Origin: Mortierella sp. BCC40632
Taxonomy: Eukaryota > Mortierellomycota > Mortierellomycetes > Mortierellales > Mortierellaceae
Assembly (NCBI GenBank): GCA_011634665.1
Contig: WAEK01000008.1
Coordinates: 2,411,501-2,475,500, forward strand
Reading direction: 5' to 3'
DNA: 64,000 nt
Shown here: piece by piece, positions 21,201 to 35,190 of the stretch
Numbering within the stretch: the first letter of the stretch is position 1
Layout: the number at the start of each line of letters is the position of its first letter
Program-made: the position numbers and the translations under genes
The notes under the pieces: generated by a model
Databases searched by the model: none
What the model was told of the DNA's origin: nothing
What the model saw: the letters and a program-made list of their open reading frames with translations, nothing else

Positions 21201-24200
21201 AAGAGCCTCCAAAGGAAGACTTTCCAGTCGTAGCCATCTCGACTCCGCCTATCGAGATTCCAACGCCCGAGAATGATGAGCCCAATCTACGGTCTATTTC
21301 ACGAAAGCAATCCATCATGTCGAGGCGAATCATTGCGTCCAACAGTTGGCCTCCCACCATTCTGGCTAGCTCTCATACGACGCTTCTGATTTCGATCGAG
21401 TGTATCTCTCAGCAGATCCTTCATACGCCCGTATCATCCTTCATTGTCTATCCTCTGAAGGCTGTTGATATCATGAAGTCTCTCCAAACGTTGATGGACA
21501 AGCAGCGTCGGATGGCTGTTGGAAATGCCGAGGCCGAGGATTTGTTGACCAAGCTAGTCTATGTCTTTGCTCCCGTCTGTCGATCAGCAGAGAGAATTGT
21601 AATGATTGGGAAAGGCCAGAGTCAATGTCGAGTACTAGTTGCATCCCAAAATGAGCCCTGATATTGATTTTATTTCTCTTATTCATCCAACCTTTTTACA
21701 TAATTAGCACGAGCAGCAACAGCAACAACAACAGCAGCTCTTGCAGGAAGAGCAGATCGAGCCTTCTCCTGGAAACATGCAGCTCCATTATCATGACCAG
21801 GCATCACCTTACTCTTATCTGGACTGGTCACCGTTACCGTCACCAGCGATACCGACACGGGAGCTGGATGAGGACAAACCCAGGTCTACTACTTCGTCAA
21901 GTGCTCTTCCCGAAGCTCGTTCTCATGTCCGGTCCGCCACAGAGAGTTCTGTCATTAGCAGTGGTCCATTAGATACCTCTCTCATCCATGGGTCACCGGA
22001 GCAAACGCCAACCAATTCTAGAGCATCTTTGGAACAGCATCTTGCAATCAAGGGCGAGCCATTCTCCCCATCGCAATGCATAGTTGCTAGTCACGCAAGT
22101 GCCTTCTCTGCGGGTGAGATCCAGCTTCAGTCAACAAGTCCAGCTCTGAATCTTCCTAATCTAGGCAGTAAGCGAATTTCGGCCCCTCCTTTGTCCAGGA
22201 CAACCACGTCTGAGCCAAAGGTCAGCCTTAGTCCTCCCCGATCAACCTCGCCTCAGTCCTCCCCTCATGTCTCGTTTACAGAGGATCCCAAAGTTCGACC
22301 AGAGGCTTCCACTACAATCTCCAATACCGTTCAACGATCTCTTGCGATTCCAGCCCCTGCTCCGAGCTCTGTCTCAGTAAAATCATTTGATTCAGGGCTA
22401 CATAGGGTGGAGAGTAAGGATGCGAGCGAGAGTGATAGTTCAGGAGTCACTGGGTTGACAGGTCGATCCAAGAAGGCCAATGAGCGAAGGACGCCTCTCA
22501 ATCTACTCAAGTCACTTCGATCCATTTTCAATAATCAGCAAATGGTCACGGGCGACAAGTCTATCTCGCCCATGTCCCCTTTGCCTTCAACTCAGCTCTC
22601 TCCAGCCTCTCCTCAGTCCCCTGGACTCTCTGCCACAGTGACCACACCAATGGCTGCTGCGGCAGGAGCCAAGCCCAGTCCGTTTGTTCTCCGGCACCGA
22701 TCCTCGATTGCCTCCACCACACTTGTTCGTTCACAGACGATTGATACCACGGCACCTTCCCAAGGAGCGGGGGCTGAATTCAATCGCGTCGAGTTTTCTG
22801 TGACCAACACTGATCCAGGGATGGGGCTGACAGTCTGCAGGATTTGTGATGAGGAAATTCAGCTGGCGTTTTTGGATCGGCATAGCGAGGCATGCAAGAT
22901 ACAACACGAGTGTAGCCAGAATCTGGAGAGCTACAATCATGCACTAAGCAAGCTGAGCGCCTGTGTTTACCAGCGTCGGCAGTATATCGAGGCCATGAAC
23001 CGACCCTATGTGGATTATCACAGTCTGAAGGATTCTGAAAAGATCCAGGCGCTTGCCGAAAAGGCCTGTCTTGTCCAAGAAAGTAATCCACGGAATGCAA
23101 TCCGAAAGTTGGAGAAGTATCATCACAAGATTTCCAACATTCAACGGGAGTCCCGAAACATGAGTTATGACGATGAGCTCGTAGGGATTTCGAAAAAGAC
23201 GGCCTACTTTATCTATGAAAAGTTGCGAACGATGCGAACGATCCAGGAGCAGATCAATCTGTTGGGAAGTCGCAATGTGTCATCGCTTGACCCGAATAGT
23301 TTGGTGACACGATCTCAGAGTGCGAGTGCTATTAGTTCACAGAGTGAGATGCAGTCGAGTTCGAGTTCATCGTTTTGGGGTGGGAAGAAAAAGTCAAAAT
23401 CCAAGACCAAGGATGGATTTATGGGTTCTACCAAACCTCCACTCCCAATGCAGACCTCTCAAACCATGGTGGGGTTCTCGAGTAAGAAGATGGGCCCCAG
23501 TTCTTGGATCAGTCAGGGCTCTCTTTCGAATCACACGAGACGAGAAAGCAGTGGTTCCAACTTTTCTGCCAATGGTATGTTTATTGTTCTACTGTGTGTA
23601 TGTGTGGTTTTACGGGTTTGGTCAGTTACACGTTTTTTCAAAACCTGGTCTGTCGACTGAATAGACCTTTTCTCCTCTTTTACACCAAATAGAATCAGAT
23701 ATCATGGCAACAGGAGGTAGCAGCTCTGGTGCGATGGGGATCCCAATCCAGTCAGGAGCAGGTCGGAAAGGTCGATCGGGGTCGACGCCCAACTCTTCTG
23801 TCCAGACACCCCAGGGATTCCCAACGACACCTTCAGAAAAGCCAAGCAAAAACTTTAGTACCATTTTTGCAGCCTTTCTACGAGTATCTCGTCAACGTAT
23901 CCATAGTCATAACGTCGCTTCCAAACAAGGTGACCAAGAAGGAGGAGGACGTGGAGGATTTTTTGGATCGAGTAGTTATGGTGGTGTCTTGTCCCCTCCC
24001 TTTGGTGGAGCGTCTGCGTACAAGAGTCGATTGCCGAGCATCCAGGACTTTGAGATTATCAAGCCAATCAGTCGTGGTGCCTTTGGGTAAGAATTTCTTC
24101 TCTTTGCTCTTCTTTTCTGGTCATAGCGATAGTCACATCTCCACTAACGTTCACATGTCTTTCCCCACCCCCCCTTGCCACCCTTTGTTTCTACAGTAAG

Positions 24201-25412
24201 GTATACCTAGCCCGGAAAAAGACTACAAAGGATCTCTATGCCATCAAAATCTTGAAAAAGGCCGATATGGTGCGCAAGAACATGGTGAGTCATGTTCTTG
24301 CAGAGAGACGTGTGCTTGCCCTGACCAGGACGCCTTTTGTGGTCCAGCTCTTTTATGCGTTTGCAAGCAAGGACTATCTCTACCTTGTGATGGAGTATGT
24401 GATTGGTGGTGACTTGTCATCGTTACTTTCCGTGTTTGGATTGTTTGATGAGGACATGGCTCGGATGTACATTGCAGAGTGTATTCTTGCTCTCGAATAC
24501 CTTCACGCGAATGGCATCACCCACAGGGACCTCAAGCCAGACAATATGCTCGTCAATGCCGAGGGTCATTTGAAGTTGACCGATTTTGGACTGAGTCGAA
24601 TCTCGGTTCCAGATCAGAATGATATTTTTAGTTCTCAAGACTACAAAATGCCATCTCTGACCCGTCGACATCTCACTCGTTCGCCTGCACCTTCTACCAA
24701 GGGCATTCGAGTGACAGCTTCATCTCTTTCTGGGACCTCGACCAAGGATAAGGGCAAAGGTTCTTCCAAGACCCCGGCGACGCCTTCCTCCCCTCCAGTA
24801 TCCATTCATCCCAACATGTCCAACAGAGCTGCGAGAAGACATCGTGGTAGTAGCAAGGCATTGCTAGGAACGCCCGACTATCTGGCGCCTGAATTGTTGC
24901 TTGGCATTGGACATGGACCGGCTGTGGATTGGTGGTCCTTGGGTGTTTGCCTGTTTGAGTTTTTGACGGGATACCCTCCCTTTATGGATGAAGCCCCTGA
25001 AGCAATTTTTAGAAATATTCTCAATCATGGTAGGTGTCCTTGGATAGAAAAAATGGCTGCATGTTGTGCACCACCAAGCATGACTAGACGAGAAAGGAGG
25101 AGGCTTTCTTTCTTTTCTTTTCTTTTCTTTTCTTTTCTTTTTTTTTACTAATCAATTCTCCCCCTTTTTAGATATCCAATGGCCAGAGGAAGGACTCTCT
25201 TGGGAGGCGCACGATCTGATTAACAAGCTCCTGAGTAGGGACCCATCTCAGCGCCCACTACCAAAGGAGCTCAAGTCGCATCCGTTCTTTAAGGGTGTTG
25301 ACTGGGAGAACATTCGGAACCAGGAAGCCCCGTTTATTCCATCTCCAAACGATAACATGGACACAAGCTACTTTGATGGTAGGAGACGTTTCCTCCTCTC
25401 TCCTTTCTTTCC

Positions 25413-25451
<39 letters not shown>

Positions 25452-28434
25452 TCATTTGTTGTGGTTTGGTTTCGGAACTGATCACCCGTCACGAATCCTG
25501 TAGCCTAACAGACTATGTCCTGCTTTTTTTTTTTTTTTTTTCACTAAAACTACTCTCTCCCTAGCCCGAAATGCACGACCGGATATTAGGAGACTCTCGG
25601 ACGGGAATATTGACGAGATCTCCTCGGGCAATGCAGGGCCCTCTATGACCTTGAGTGTGCCCGAGTCCGGTTATGGTACTAGCGATGGATTATTTGCCGA
25701 GCCTACCACTCCTATATTGTCAGAGTCCCCCTTGGCAGCTTCTCCGATGATGATGACGCCCAATGGATCAGTAGCTCAGTTCTCGCCTTCCTCTTCCATG
25801 ACTGATCGAACCTCGATCCAGACAGTGCGTCCACGATTGATGAACCATGGTCGATCCAAGTCTGTCTCCAACCGAGTCTCGTTCTCTCCAGGGTTGGCCA
25901 CCTCTTCCTTTTCGGCTCTCTCGTCGTCTTCCTCGATTCACCGGATGCGGTCTACATCATCGCAGCAACTGGAACCTGACTCGGCCCCGTTCCTTGCGGA
26001 GCAACCGCCTGGTTCACCTTTAGCACAGCAGATTGAAGCAGAATGGCGTACACAAAGTCAATACCATTCTTCACCGCTGTTGGACCCTGTGATGGCTGAA
26101 GATGGTATAACTATTGTTCATGAGAGTCTTGAAGTGCCAATCCCCAAGGAGCTCCGCGGTCGTCGATTGTCTCATCAACCCAGTCGTTCGACCATGACCA
26201 GTCAAGAAGGCCCAGAGATCAACCAGAGCACAAGTCAAGGACGATTCCTTGGACCCGCGACAACGATTGAACGACGGAATAGTGCTATCGAAGATACGTC
26301 TTTCCGAACGGGGACACCTCTTTTGACGGCAGTCGGTCGTCGAACGTCCTTGGAGAGTAATAGCTATGGAGGATTATTTGGTCGTAGTTCGAATCCAGTG
26401 GAGGCACAGCCACCGAGTCGAAAGAGTAGTCTTCCAAAGCTTCAACCTCTTTTGAATCACCTTCAGCAGAGTATCCGAGTGGGACCTCCATCCCCGAACC
26501 CGATTCGACATATTGACCATGATCAGGCAGTGATTAACCAACAAGATGTGATGCCAGGGTCACCCGTGTCTGTGGGAGTCCAAGGATTCATGTCAGCGGG
26601 AGGAGGAGCACCAGGACATGTAGGAGGTGGAGGAAGTCACCGACCTCCACATGGTCGAAGGGACACTGATACGGATACAATTGATAAACATCTTCAAGGA
26701 GAAGGCGAAGAAGATGATGAAGAAGGAGGTACCTCGATGCAACGTTCATTGAGTATCGAGTCGGAATTTGAGAGTTTTTCTTATAAGAATGTGAATCTCT
26801 TGAACGACGTTAATATGGAAGCCATGATGATGCAAAACAATGGAGGAGGAGGAAGTAGTGGAGGAGGAGGAGGAGGCAGCAATGGTGGAAACAGTAGCAA
26901 TGGAGGGAAATCTCTTGGGAATGTAGTCACTCCCAGCTCCACAACAGGTTCCATGCACACAGGACCCTTGGCCATGACGACGAACGAGGGTGGACAAGGA
27001 TCCTTTACAGAGCATGATCCAACGTCCATGTCCGAGGTTCCCGTGGCTGTTTCTTCAACCAAGTCTGTCTCGGGACCGAATTCGGCGCCTAGTTCAGCAT
27101 CAGGAACACTTCGGTCCATGTTGATCCAGTCCTTTGGATCGAGTAGTCAAAGTCATTCGAAACAATCGAGTGGGAGTGATCAAGGAAGTCAAGGAGGATC
27201 CATTGCAGGGACATCAACGAGTGGATCCACGGTAGTCAATTCAGCACTGGGTCAAAACTCTACCAACACTACTCCTTCTGCAACCTCCGGAGTGGCCTTT
27301 GACTTGAAGAAGGGAACTGAGAAGCCGGCTAGGGACAAGGAAAGTCGACGAGAGGGAAGTTCTGGGTACCTGTTGGGTCTTGGATCCTTGACCCGATCCC
27401 GATCTCGATCTCGATCCCGATCGAGTTCTGTTGCAGCGTCCATTTTGTTTGCCTCTGTTGGAACAGGGGTGAATGCTTTTGGAGCGATCAGTGGTAGTGG
27501 TAGCGGTGGTGGTGTTGGTGGTTCTGGCACGACAGGATCCAACAGTGCGTCTTCCACCCCGACTACCGGACCAGTGAATACTTCCTCTCAACCTACAGCA
27601 GTTACGCCAGTGCAATCGTATGGTTCTAGTGTAGGAGCAAGTACTTTTTCACCTACCTCGACGCACCTTTCTGGAGCTGATTCAATGTCGATGGGAGCAG
27701 AGACGAACAAGGGTCCAATTGCCCATAGTGGAAGCAGTAGTAATCATGTTGGTGGTGGTCACTCTGTGTATCTTCATCATCATCAGAGTCACTCGACTTC
27801 CAAGCTCTCGTCCACGTCGACGTCCAAGTCAGGGTCACGGAATGGGAGTACCACGAGTTTGACGTTGCAGTCGATGGGACCGGGCATGATTTCGATGGTG
27901 CTCAAGCGAGCCAGTCCAGGTCATTCAAGTCAGACACGTTCTGGATCAGGACAACAACCAGCATCTATGGTTGAGGAATGGGGAGGATCGGGATCTGGAT
28001 CGAGTAACGCGACGATGACGACGACGGAGCAAGGCCCGAGCGCGTCGTCGACAGTTGAGCCACGATCGAGTGGACTCTTTGGACGACGTGGGAGTACCTT
28101 TGGTTTTGGAGGAGGAGATCGAGATCGGGATCGAGATCGGGTAGTACAGACGGATGAGAGACCGTTGGTGAGTTCACCGTTGTCGTTGCCGTCTTCGATG
28201 ACTTTGGGGTCGTTGCATTCAGGAACGAATGCAGGAGGAGGGGTGATGAGTCAAAGCGGAAAAGGAAACACGGGGGGAGGAGGAGGATCAAGCTCGGTCC
28301 CACTGAGCCCGTTAGTGCTAGAACGCCATGAAGATTGGGGACAGGGGTTGAGGATGGGATCGTTGTTGGGACCGATGTTGTTGCAGGAGAAGGAACGAAT
28401 GGGAGGTAGTTCTGAGGAGAATCGAAAGCTCTGA
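16309..28434 (+). CDS. RIM15: RIM15/Greatwall-family AGC serine/threonine kinase
   Basis: Seven coding exons keep phase: 16309-18109, 18606-21631, 21708-23574, 23693-24086, 24197-25029, 25172-25378 and 25565-28434, giving about 3665 residues, roughly twice the yeast protein. Order: a disordered N-terminus with poly-Ala and poly-Thr tracts; a structured block near 1395-1610; a zinc-binding C-x2-C...H-x4-C motif ([20 protein letters not shown]) near 1984-2003; then the kinase domain from about 2350 to 2710. Seen in the kinase are the glycine loop (SRGAFGKVY), AIK lysine near 2379, HRDLKPDN near 2471, DFGLS near 2491 and GTPDYLAPE near 2586. About 90 residues lie between DFG and GTPDY, the long activation-segment insert typical of Greatwall/Rim15. 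Rim15 links nutrient kinases to quiescence through endosulfine phosphorylation (family knowledge). The C-terminal 950 residues are Ser/Gly/Gln-rich, and I see no receiver domain, unlike yeast Rim15. Start chosen as first ATG of the frame. Confidence 0.92.
17145..17197 (+). repeat. (GCA)n repeat coding poly-Ala in RIM15
   Basis: About 17 GCA codons in a row encode an alanine tract in the disordered N-terminus. A Thr-coding (ACT/ACC)n tract follows at about 17585-17670. Both are expansion-prone coding microsatellites. Confidence 0.85.
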
Positions 28435-29165
28435 GGACAGAAGAAGAAAAAAAAAAAAAAACGAATCGATAATGATGGATAATGAGGAGAGTAGTATGAC
28501 TGAACATGTAGAAGAAGAAGAAGAAGAAAAAGTAGAAGTTGAAGTAGAAAGTAAAAGTTGTGAGCAAGGAGAAACGATGGCATAAAGTGAAGAAAAAAAA
28601 ATGCATGGCCAAGTAGCGCAAGGGCAAAAAAAAAAAAAAAAGCATTGATGCAAACAAGCAATTGATACCTGTGTGTGTACCTGAGCCTCCTCCCTTTCCA
28701 TGCTCCATGCTCCATGCTCCATGCTTCATCCTCTATCCTCTATCCTCTTTCTTTCCTCCCATGCTCTCTCTCTCTCTCTCTCTCTCTTCTTCCTCCTCCT
28801 CACTTTTGCCCCCTCTTTGACCCATGGGGTCAGAACAATTGATCTGGGAGGTGGACAAGTAGTACAAAAAAGGTTGAGCTCTCTCTCTCTCTCTCTCTCT
28901 CTCTTCACTCTTCTTCTGCAGACGCGGCGGTGGCTCCAAGATGTGACATTGACATTAGACATAGAAAAAATGACGGACGGGGCACAGGAGTTATCCGACA
29001 CCGACACACACACACGCACAAAAAAGTATGTGTTCATCGAACGAGAGGAAGAACGCGTCTCTCTTCTTCTTTTTCTTTTCCCCTGTCCCTTTGTCGTACA
29101 CGGGAGGTTCTGAAGGATTTGGGGGGGGGGGGAGGAAGACACACGAGACAGAACAATCCCATTTG

Positions 29166-29200
<35 letters not shown>

Positions 29201-29483
29201 GCGGTGGGTAGAACGTAAAAAAGAGATAGAAAAGAAGAAAAAGAAAAAAGAGAAGAGAGAGAGAGAAAGAGAGAGAAAGGGAGAGACAGAGAAACAGCCC
29301 GGTGCGCGTCTCGGTCGGATGGCACGAGGTGTGGTGTGGATGCTGAACCACCAGAGTGTGGAGTTTTAAAAAAAAAAAAGAGTGCACAGGGCAAGGACCA
29401 GCAAGTCAAGGGCCAGGGACCAGGACCAAGAAGGACCAAAAAGCAAGACAAATGAGCAGAGTAACTGAACAGAGCAGGGCAAG

Positions 29484-29526
<43 letters not shown>

Positions 29527-30095
29527 GAGAGAGAGAGGATTCACCCATGTGTGTTAACAAGAAGAAGGGGGACTTGTTGTGGAGGAGGGGACAGGGAGGA
29601 CCTTGTTCTCTTGTTCTCTTCTCTCTTTCTCTTTCTCTTCTTCTTCTTCTTCTTCTTCTTCTGAGAGGGAGAGAGAAAGAGAAAGTGGGGACCTCCTTGT
29701 TCTCGAGAGCGAGAGACCACGATACCAGGCAGTTGGCATAAATCCTGGATCTCAGTCTCTTTCTCTTTCTTCGGAACAAAGGGGCGACGCATCTGCCAAA
29801 AGAGAAAAGAAAGAGAGAGAGATCCTTCCTTCCTTCTTTCCCCCTTCCGATCTTCCTTCTTTTGTGTCCTTCCTTCCTTTTTCCTCTGTCTCTTTTCCTT
29901 CTCGATTCTCCTCCATTCTGCTCCTTCTCTTCTCCTTCCTCATCGCTTCGCCCATTCATCAGTCCCCGGAAAAAAAGCCGAACCTACTTTTTTCTCTTTC
30001 TCTTTTTCCTTCTTCCTTTCTCGTCCTCTCTCACTCTCTCACTCTCTCACCCTCTCACTCTCTCACTCTCTCACTCTACCTCCTCCTTCTCCTCA
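28435..30095 (+). promoter_or_regulatory. Intergenic region between RIM15 and the F-box gene
   Basis: No gene is supported. The first 250 bp are purine/A-rich and should hold the RIM15 3' UTR. Further on are (CT)n at 28763-28788 and 28877-28903, a run of about 33 A at 29166-29198, (GA)n at 29485-29526 and a (CTT)n run at about 29635-29660. The final 280 bp before the F-box start are almost pure pyrimidine on the plus strand with repeated 'ctctcact' units at 30027-30077. Confidence 0.4.
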
Positions 30096-33000
30096 ATGGA
30101 CATCGGCTCCCAGCTCCCGCTTCAGTTTAGGCAGGAGGGAAAAAAGGAAAAGGAGGACCTACACTCGATGTCCACCTTGTCCTTGAAGCTGCCCGCTAGG
30201 CCTTCTCTACCTCTTCCTACTCTTCTTTCTCCTCCTCTTCCTCCTCAACTACCACTCCCGCCCCTCCTCGTCCTCTCCTCCGTGAACAAGGTCTTTGAAA
30301 TCCCCGAGTTGGTCGATTGTATCGTGACCTACCTTCGACCCATCTATATCCTTCAGCTTCGTTTGGTCTCAAGGAGGTTCTACCGTGCACTTCGGCTTTA
30401 TCTTCGACTTCATCTCAGTCGCAACACCACCGCCTCCTGGACCCGATTCTCTCCTGTCCTGCCCAAAATCCGGCCTGACCACGACCACGAATCGTCTCGA
30501 CCAACGAGGTCTCTCCCACTTTTCTCCAAGGACATTCATCATGATGACCAAGTTCTGAAAGAAGAAAAAAAGGAAGAGGAGGCTGGGGCGGTTGTCGAGA
30601 GAACATGTGGTGATGACAGTAGGAGTGAGAACCGTGACAGTCTTGTTCATGACCACCCTCTTAATCATGACAAGAACGCGCACGACCCATCTGGCAGTAA
30701 AAGGAAAGAGGCTTTGTCACTCTCCACCATCCCATCACAGGCACAGGCACAGACGCAGACACAGACACAGACGCAGACACAGGCACAGACACGGACGCAA
30801 ACACAGCAGACACAGGACCAGGATGGTCCCTCTTCATCTTTTCCCGATTTGCTGACCCCGGCCAAACGTCTCTTGAACATGGACCCTTCTGGTCAACCAA
30901 TCGAGTCCAAGAGTCGACAGGACAAGGCTCGACAGGAAAAGGATTCAGCGTCCGAGTTGGAGGCCACTTGGTCGTTCTATGCTCGATTGGCTCATGTCCT
31001 GACAGCCGACACGCTCGACAACTTTGACGATCTAATGACTTTTGTACGTGCTCAATATCCTGGAACGCGTCGGCTCAACAGTCCTCCTGTCTCCAAGAAT
31101 CCAGACGACTCTCATGGCATCCACAACAGTAATGGTGGTAGTAATAATAATAGTAGTAACGGCAGTAACAACAACAATACTACCACTTCATCCACTAGCA
31201 GCAATGGCAGTGGGTTCTTCAGCAACGAAATGCCTTCTTGGGGATTTTCATCACCACCATCCAACATTGTGATTCTCAAGAGTCGAGCGCTTTCATCCTA
31301 CTTTCCTCATCTTCATACAGTCTCCATCTCTCGTTGGAAATCGGACATGGGTTCGTTTGATCGGATTCTGGAGAAATATTTGGTTCGGCTTCAGTCCTTG
31401 AGTGTTTCCTTTTATACGACAGTCGATCTCAGTCGGTTTCTGGAGCTCTTGACTGGATTGAGTCAAGATGGTTTCTATACCAACCGGTCTCCCGCCACTG
31501 CTACTCATAACGATAGCGATAATAGCAACAGCAATAATTCTAGGGTTCGTTCAAAAGACCGTGGAGGACTGGATACGTTACAATCCCTCGAGATACGACA
31601 TCGAGTTCCAGATATCAATTGTATTCGATGGAGGACCTTTAAGGATGCACTCCGTTTGTTGCCTCAACTCAAGCACCTGTCTCTGACGGGCGTCGGATTC
31701 TGTGCCGAAAAAGGTAATCACGCCTCTCCCCCTCCCTTTCTTTTTCCTTCAAGGTTATTTTCGGACCGGAAAAGCCTGTTGTGTGCTACATGTGGAAGAA
31801 AAGAAGACAAAAAAAAAGTGAGAAAGAAAAAGAAATACACACACACACACACAATGAGAGAGAGAGAGAGAGGGAGAGAGAGAGAGAGAAAAGCAAGTGG
31901 CGAGTTATCATGCTTGGACTGACCTCGTTCAGATACGTTCTACGGACAACCTCCTCTTCCATTTCCAATGGCCTGGCTTGTAGAAGACAATGAAGACGGA
32001 TTCGGTGGATCCTCTCCACTCGAAGATCGAACCATCGAACCCACGATCCAATTCCCAGGAATGCAATCCCTCTCCTTGACACTTTGCAGGAGTACCAAGA
32101 CAGCCCTTCAAGATTTGGATCGAATCTTTCCTCAATTAACAGCTCTCGAGATCAATACCAGTCGATCCTTTTCTTGGCTTCAAGCGTTTTTGAGATATCC
32201 TCTCAATCAATTTGATTGGCATTTTCAGGCGGTCGACAATGATTTCTTGGAATTGGATACAGAGGATCCTCCACCTCAGACGACTGTCTATGTGCTTCAT
32301 GATGGTACCTCGATTTACACCAACAACCAGACCTTGATCTCGAATACAGACGATCCAGGCAATGACGCCACACTTCAGGATCCTGGCAGTAGCAGCAGTG
32401 GTAACAGCGACAACAACAATGACACTAGTAACAATAACATTAATAACAGCAACAACGACCACGACCACCACCTAAACAACATCGACAACAACAACAATGA
32501 CAGCAACAACACCAATGATGATCAGGAATTGGGTGACCATACCAGTAGCAATAGCAGTAGCAGCACTAGTACCGAAACTGGAGAGAGTAGTCCAGTCCTC
32601 GCCCCACAAGAGACTGTCGTTCATCCCGAGGAAGCAGAAGATCATGACGAGGACACGGACCAACCAGTGGGACCCTTGAACCCGATCCTTGTCTTCCCAC
32701 ATCTTCGACGACTTAAACTAGTGGAGCGACAGAATTCGGATTCGATGGATGATTTGATCTTTGACATTGTGAGTCAAAGACCACATCTTCGGGATTTAGA
32801 AACCCACATGTTGTTGGTATCGATCTCGAGTATGGAGGAGATTGCAAGATGGTGTGCGAGTGAGGGCCGAAGTTTTCAACGATTGTCACTTTCACCACTT
32901 CGGTTAAAAGTTCCTGTCGTGATTCCTCAACAACGAGTTCATCCTGGTCAACTGAGAGCTCGGTTGCAACGATTGTACGAAGGAGAATTCCTGAGAGGTG

Positions 33001-34549
33001 TCCGACACCTCTATGTCCAGCATGTAAGAAGGGGGACGGGGAAGAGGGAGAGTCGTATTTTTTTCTTTTCTTTTCTTTTCTTTTCTTGAGAGAGAGAGAG
33101 AAAAGAGTCGGAGGCTGACTTTGTTTTTCTTCTTCCTCCTTTTTTCCTCCCCTTTTTTTGTAGGAGCTCTCAGGAAACATCTTGTTCGCATCCAGTTTGA
33201 CCAGTCTCCATGTCGGGTCCGTTCGACATGGAATCTCGAGGATTAGTACCGAGAATGCCAAGGTCTGGAATCAAATCCTTCATCGACTTCCCAACCTCGA
33301 AATCTTGCGATTGGATCGACCTCTTGTAGATCTCACTCTCTTTGAGGGACTCGGTCGAGATCCTCGAAAATTATCTTCAACATCATCGTCGATGGGATCC
33401 AGTCGACAAGATCGATCCTTGATATTCTCTGAATCAAAGGAACAGGGATTCTGTAGAAGAGCACAAAATCCATCGGAATCCTCAGAGTCATGGCTCGAGA
33501 CAAAAGAAGAGGACGAAGTATCTCGATTAGAGATTGGATCTCCCTCTGCATCCTTGACTTCACCTTCCTCGACCACCTCTTCTCCTCCAGGGATCGTCTC
33601 GGATACGGATAGGTTACTTTCTTCACATTCTGTCAATGGTGGTAACAACGGAGGTTATTTTTCATCCAAGGCTCGTGGCTACGCTCCCAATTCCAGAACG
33701 GATCCTTCCTCCAAGGACGAACCCATTCCATCTCACCAAAGATCTCATCCTTCCAAGTATTCCATGTCTGGTCATACCTCTTCATCCACTACCAAATCTG
33801 CTTCCCTGGATGATTATTGGGTTGATGAACGACCATTCCTTCAGGAATTATACGTGGCCTTTACGGATGAAGGAAGTGCCAAATGTATGAAGGTCAAGAC
33901 CATGGATCGAGAATTGATTCAACGGTTCCGGTTCTTGGAACGACTCTGTGTGACCTGTTCTGCTTCAGTGGCGCAACGGCTGGGATTGTGTGAATTCGAA
34001 TACGATGATCTGTCCTTTTATGGGAACAGCCATTCTGATCATCATAACAACAACAATAGCAGCAGTAGTAGTAGCAGCAGCAACAGTAGTAATAGCAGCA
34101 GTAGTAATAGCAGCAGTAGTGGTCGGAGTAATAGTGGTAATGTCTCGAGACGTCAAGTCGGTGCAAGTCGGAGTGGTTCGAGTGCGAGCAGTACAAGTAG
34201 TGCAAGAGTCAGTCCCGAAATTCCTGTTGGCACGACAACGACGACAACGACGACAACGACGGACAGAACGCAGAGTCAAGGTGTGACAGATGACAAGAAA
34301 GAGAGTGTGCTCAGCTCGAGTCGAAAGGAGGCCAAGGTCAATGGATGGGGGTTGTTTGAGCAAGAGAAGGAGGAAGAAGAGGAAGAGGAAGAGGAAGATG
34401 GATGGGGACCAGAGTCCGAATCGGAGCCGGTACAGGAAGAAAAAGAGCCTGAGCCGGAATCTGCAGAATGGATGCGATGGCAGAACCGGATACGGATGAA
34501 TCGACCAGGATTGCGTGTCGAGTTTCGGTACGAGAGTATATGGCCATGA
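30096..34549 (+). CDS. F-box protein, large, with leucine-rich C-terminal region
   Basis: Three exons join in phase (30096-31713, 31933-33023, 33164-34549) to give about 1364 residues. Residues 65-108 (FEIPELVDCIVTYLRPIYIL...LRLVSRRFYRA) match the F-box: a Pro-E-L/I start, V-x3-L, then L-R-L-V-S-R-x-F/W. Later segments such as LPHLHTVSISRW, LPQLKHLSLTGV, FPQLTALEI, FPHLRRLKLV and LPNLEILRLDR have the spacing of leucine-rich repeats as in FBXL proteins. They are broken up by Asn, Ser, Asp/Glu and Gln/Thr homopolymer inserts. F-box proteins recruit substrates to SCF ubiquitin ligases. The substrate cannot be told. The start is the first ATG after the pyrimidine leader. Similar large F-box proteins are common in Mortierella-type fungi (general knowledge). 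Confidence 0.85.
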
Positions 34550-35190
34550 AAGAGATGGAGAGAAAGAGAGAGAGAGAGAGAGATCCATGACCGGAAGGGG
34601 AAAAAAGAAACCAATAAAAAAAAAAATAGTACATTTTCAATTGTATCCGAGGTCGACTGTCACACAAACAAATGGGACACGCGAAGAAAAAAGGGTTCTC
34701 TTTCTCCCTAGGGACGCGTCAGACGGAAATCTTAATCGAGTTAAGGTCGAGAGCCGATTTTTTTTTTTTATATGTCTAGAAGAGAACAAGTCATAAACAG
34801 GTAATTACCATGAGTACACTCGGGTATCCGCTCCAGGGTCCCCTTTTCTCGCCTCGGGTCTGAAGTAGGTCGCTTTCATAAAGAAAGGCCGATTGTTTGA
34901 GAAAGGGTGTGAGGAAGAGGGAAAGGGTGAGAAGCTACAACGAGAGGAAGAAGAGAATAGCGGATGTTGTTCTTTAAGTACGAGAATCTTTTCTCTTTTT
35001 CTATTTTTCAGGCAAAACAACAACAACAACAACAACGGAATCCCCCTTTGCTAAAGGGAAGGGGAGAATCTGGCCTTTTTTTTTATACCCAGAATCTCAT
35101 GTCCCTGTCTCCGGGGTTTCTCAGGATGAGCCATGTTCCAATCAAATGAAAAAAAAAAAAAAAAAGTCACTCACCAGGACTGACCATCTT
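34550..35190. other. Convergent 3' intergenic region (F-box gene / HEN1)
   Basis: The region separates two convergent genes and shows no coding signal. It contains a (GA)n stretch at 34555-34582, AATAAA at 34613-34618 that may serve the F-box gene, and poly-A/T runs (for example 35148-35164). Confidence 0.4.

Noticed and set aside
27241..28729. Minus-strand open frames under the RIM15 last exon and 3' UTR
   Set aside because: Shadow of a Ser/Gly-rich coding strand; Phe/Leu runs come from poly-A and GAA repeats.
30661..30900. Minus-strand frame with Val/Cys/Ala repeats
   Set aside because: Antisense of a CAGACA repeat coding Gln/Thr in the F-box gene.
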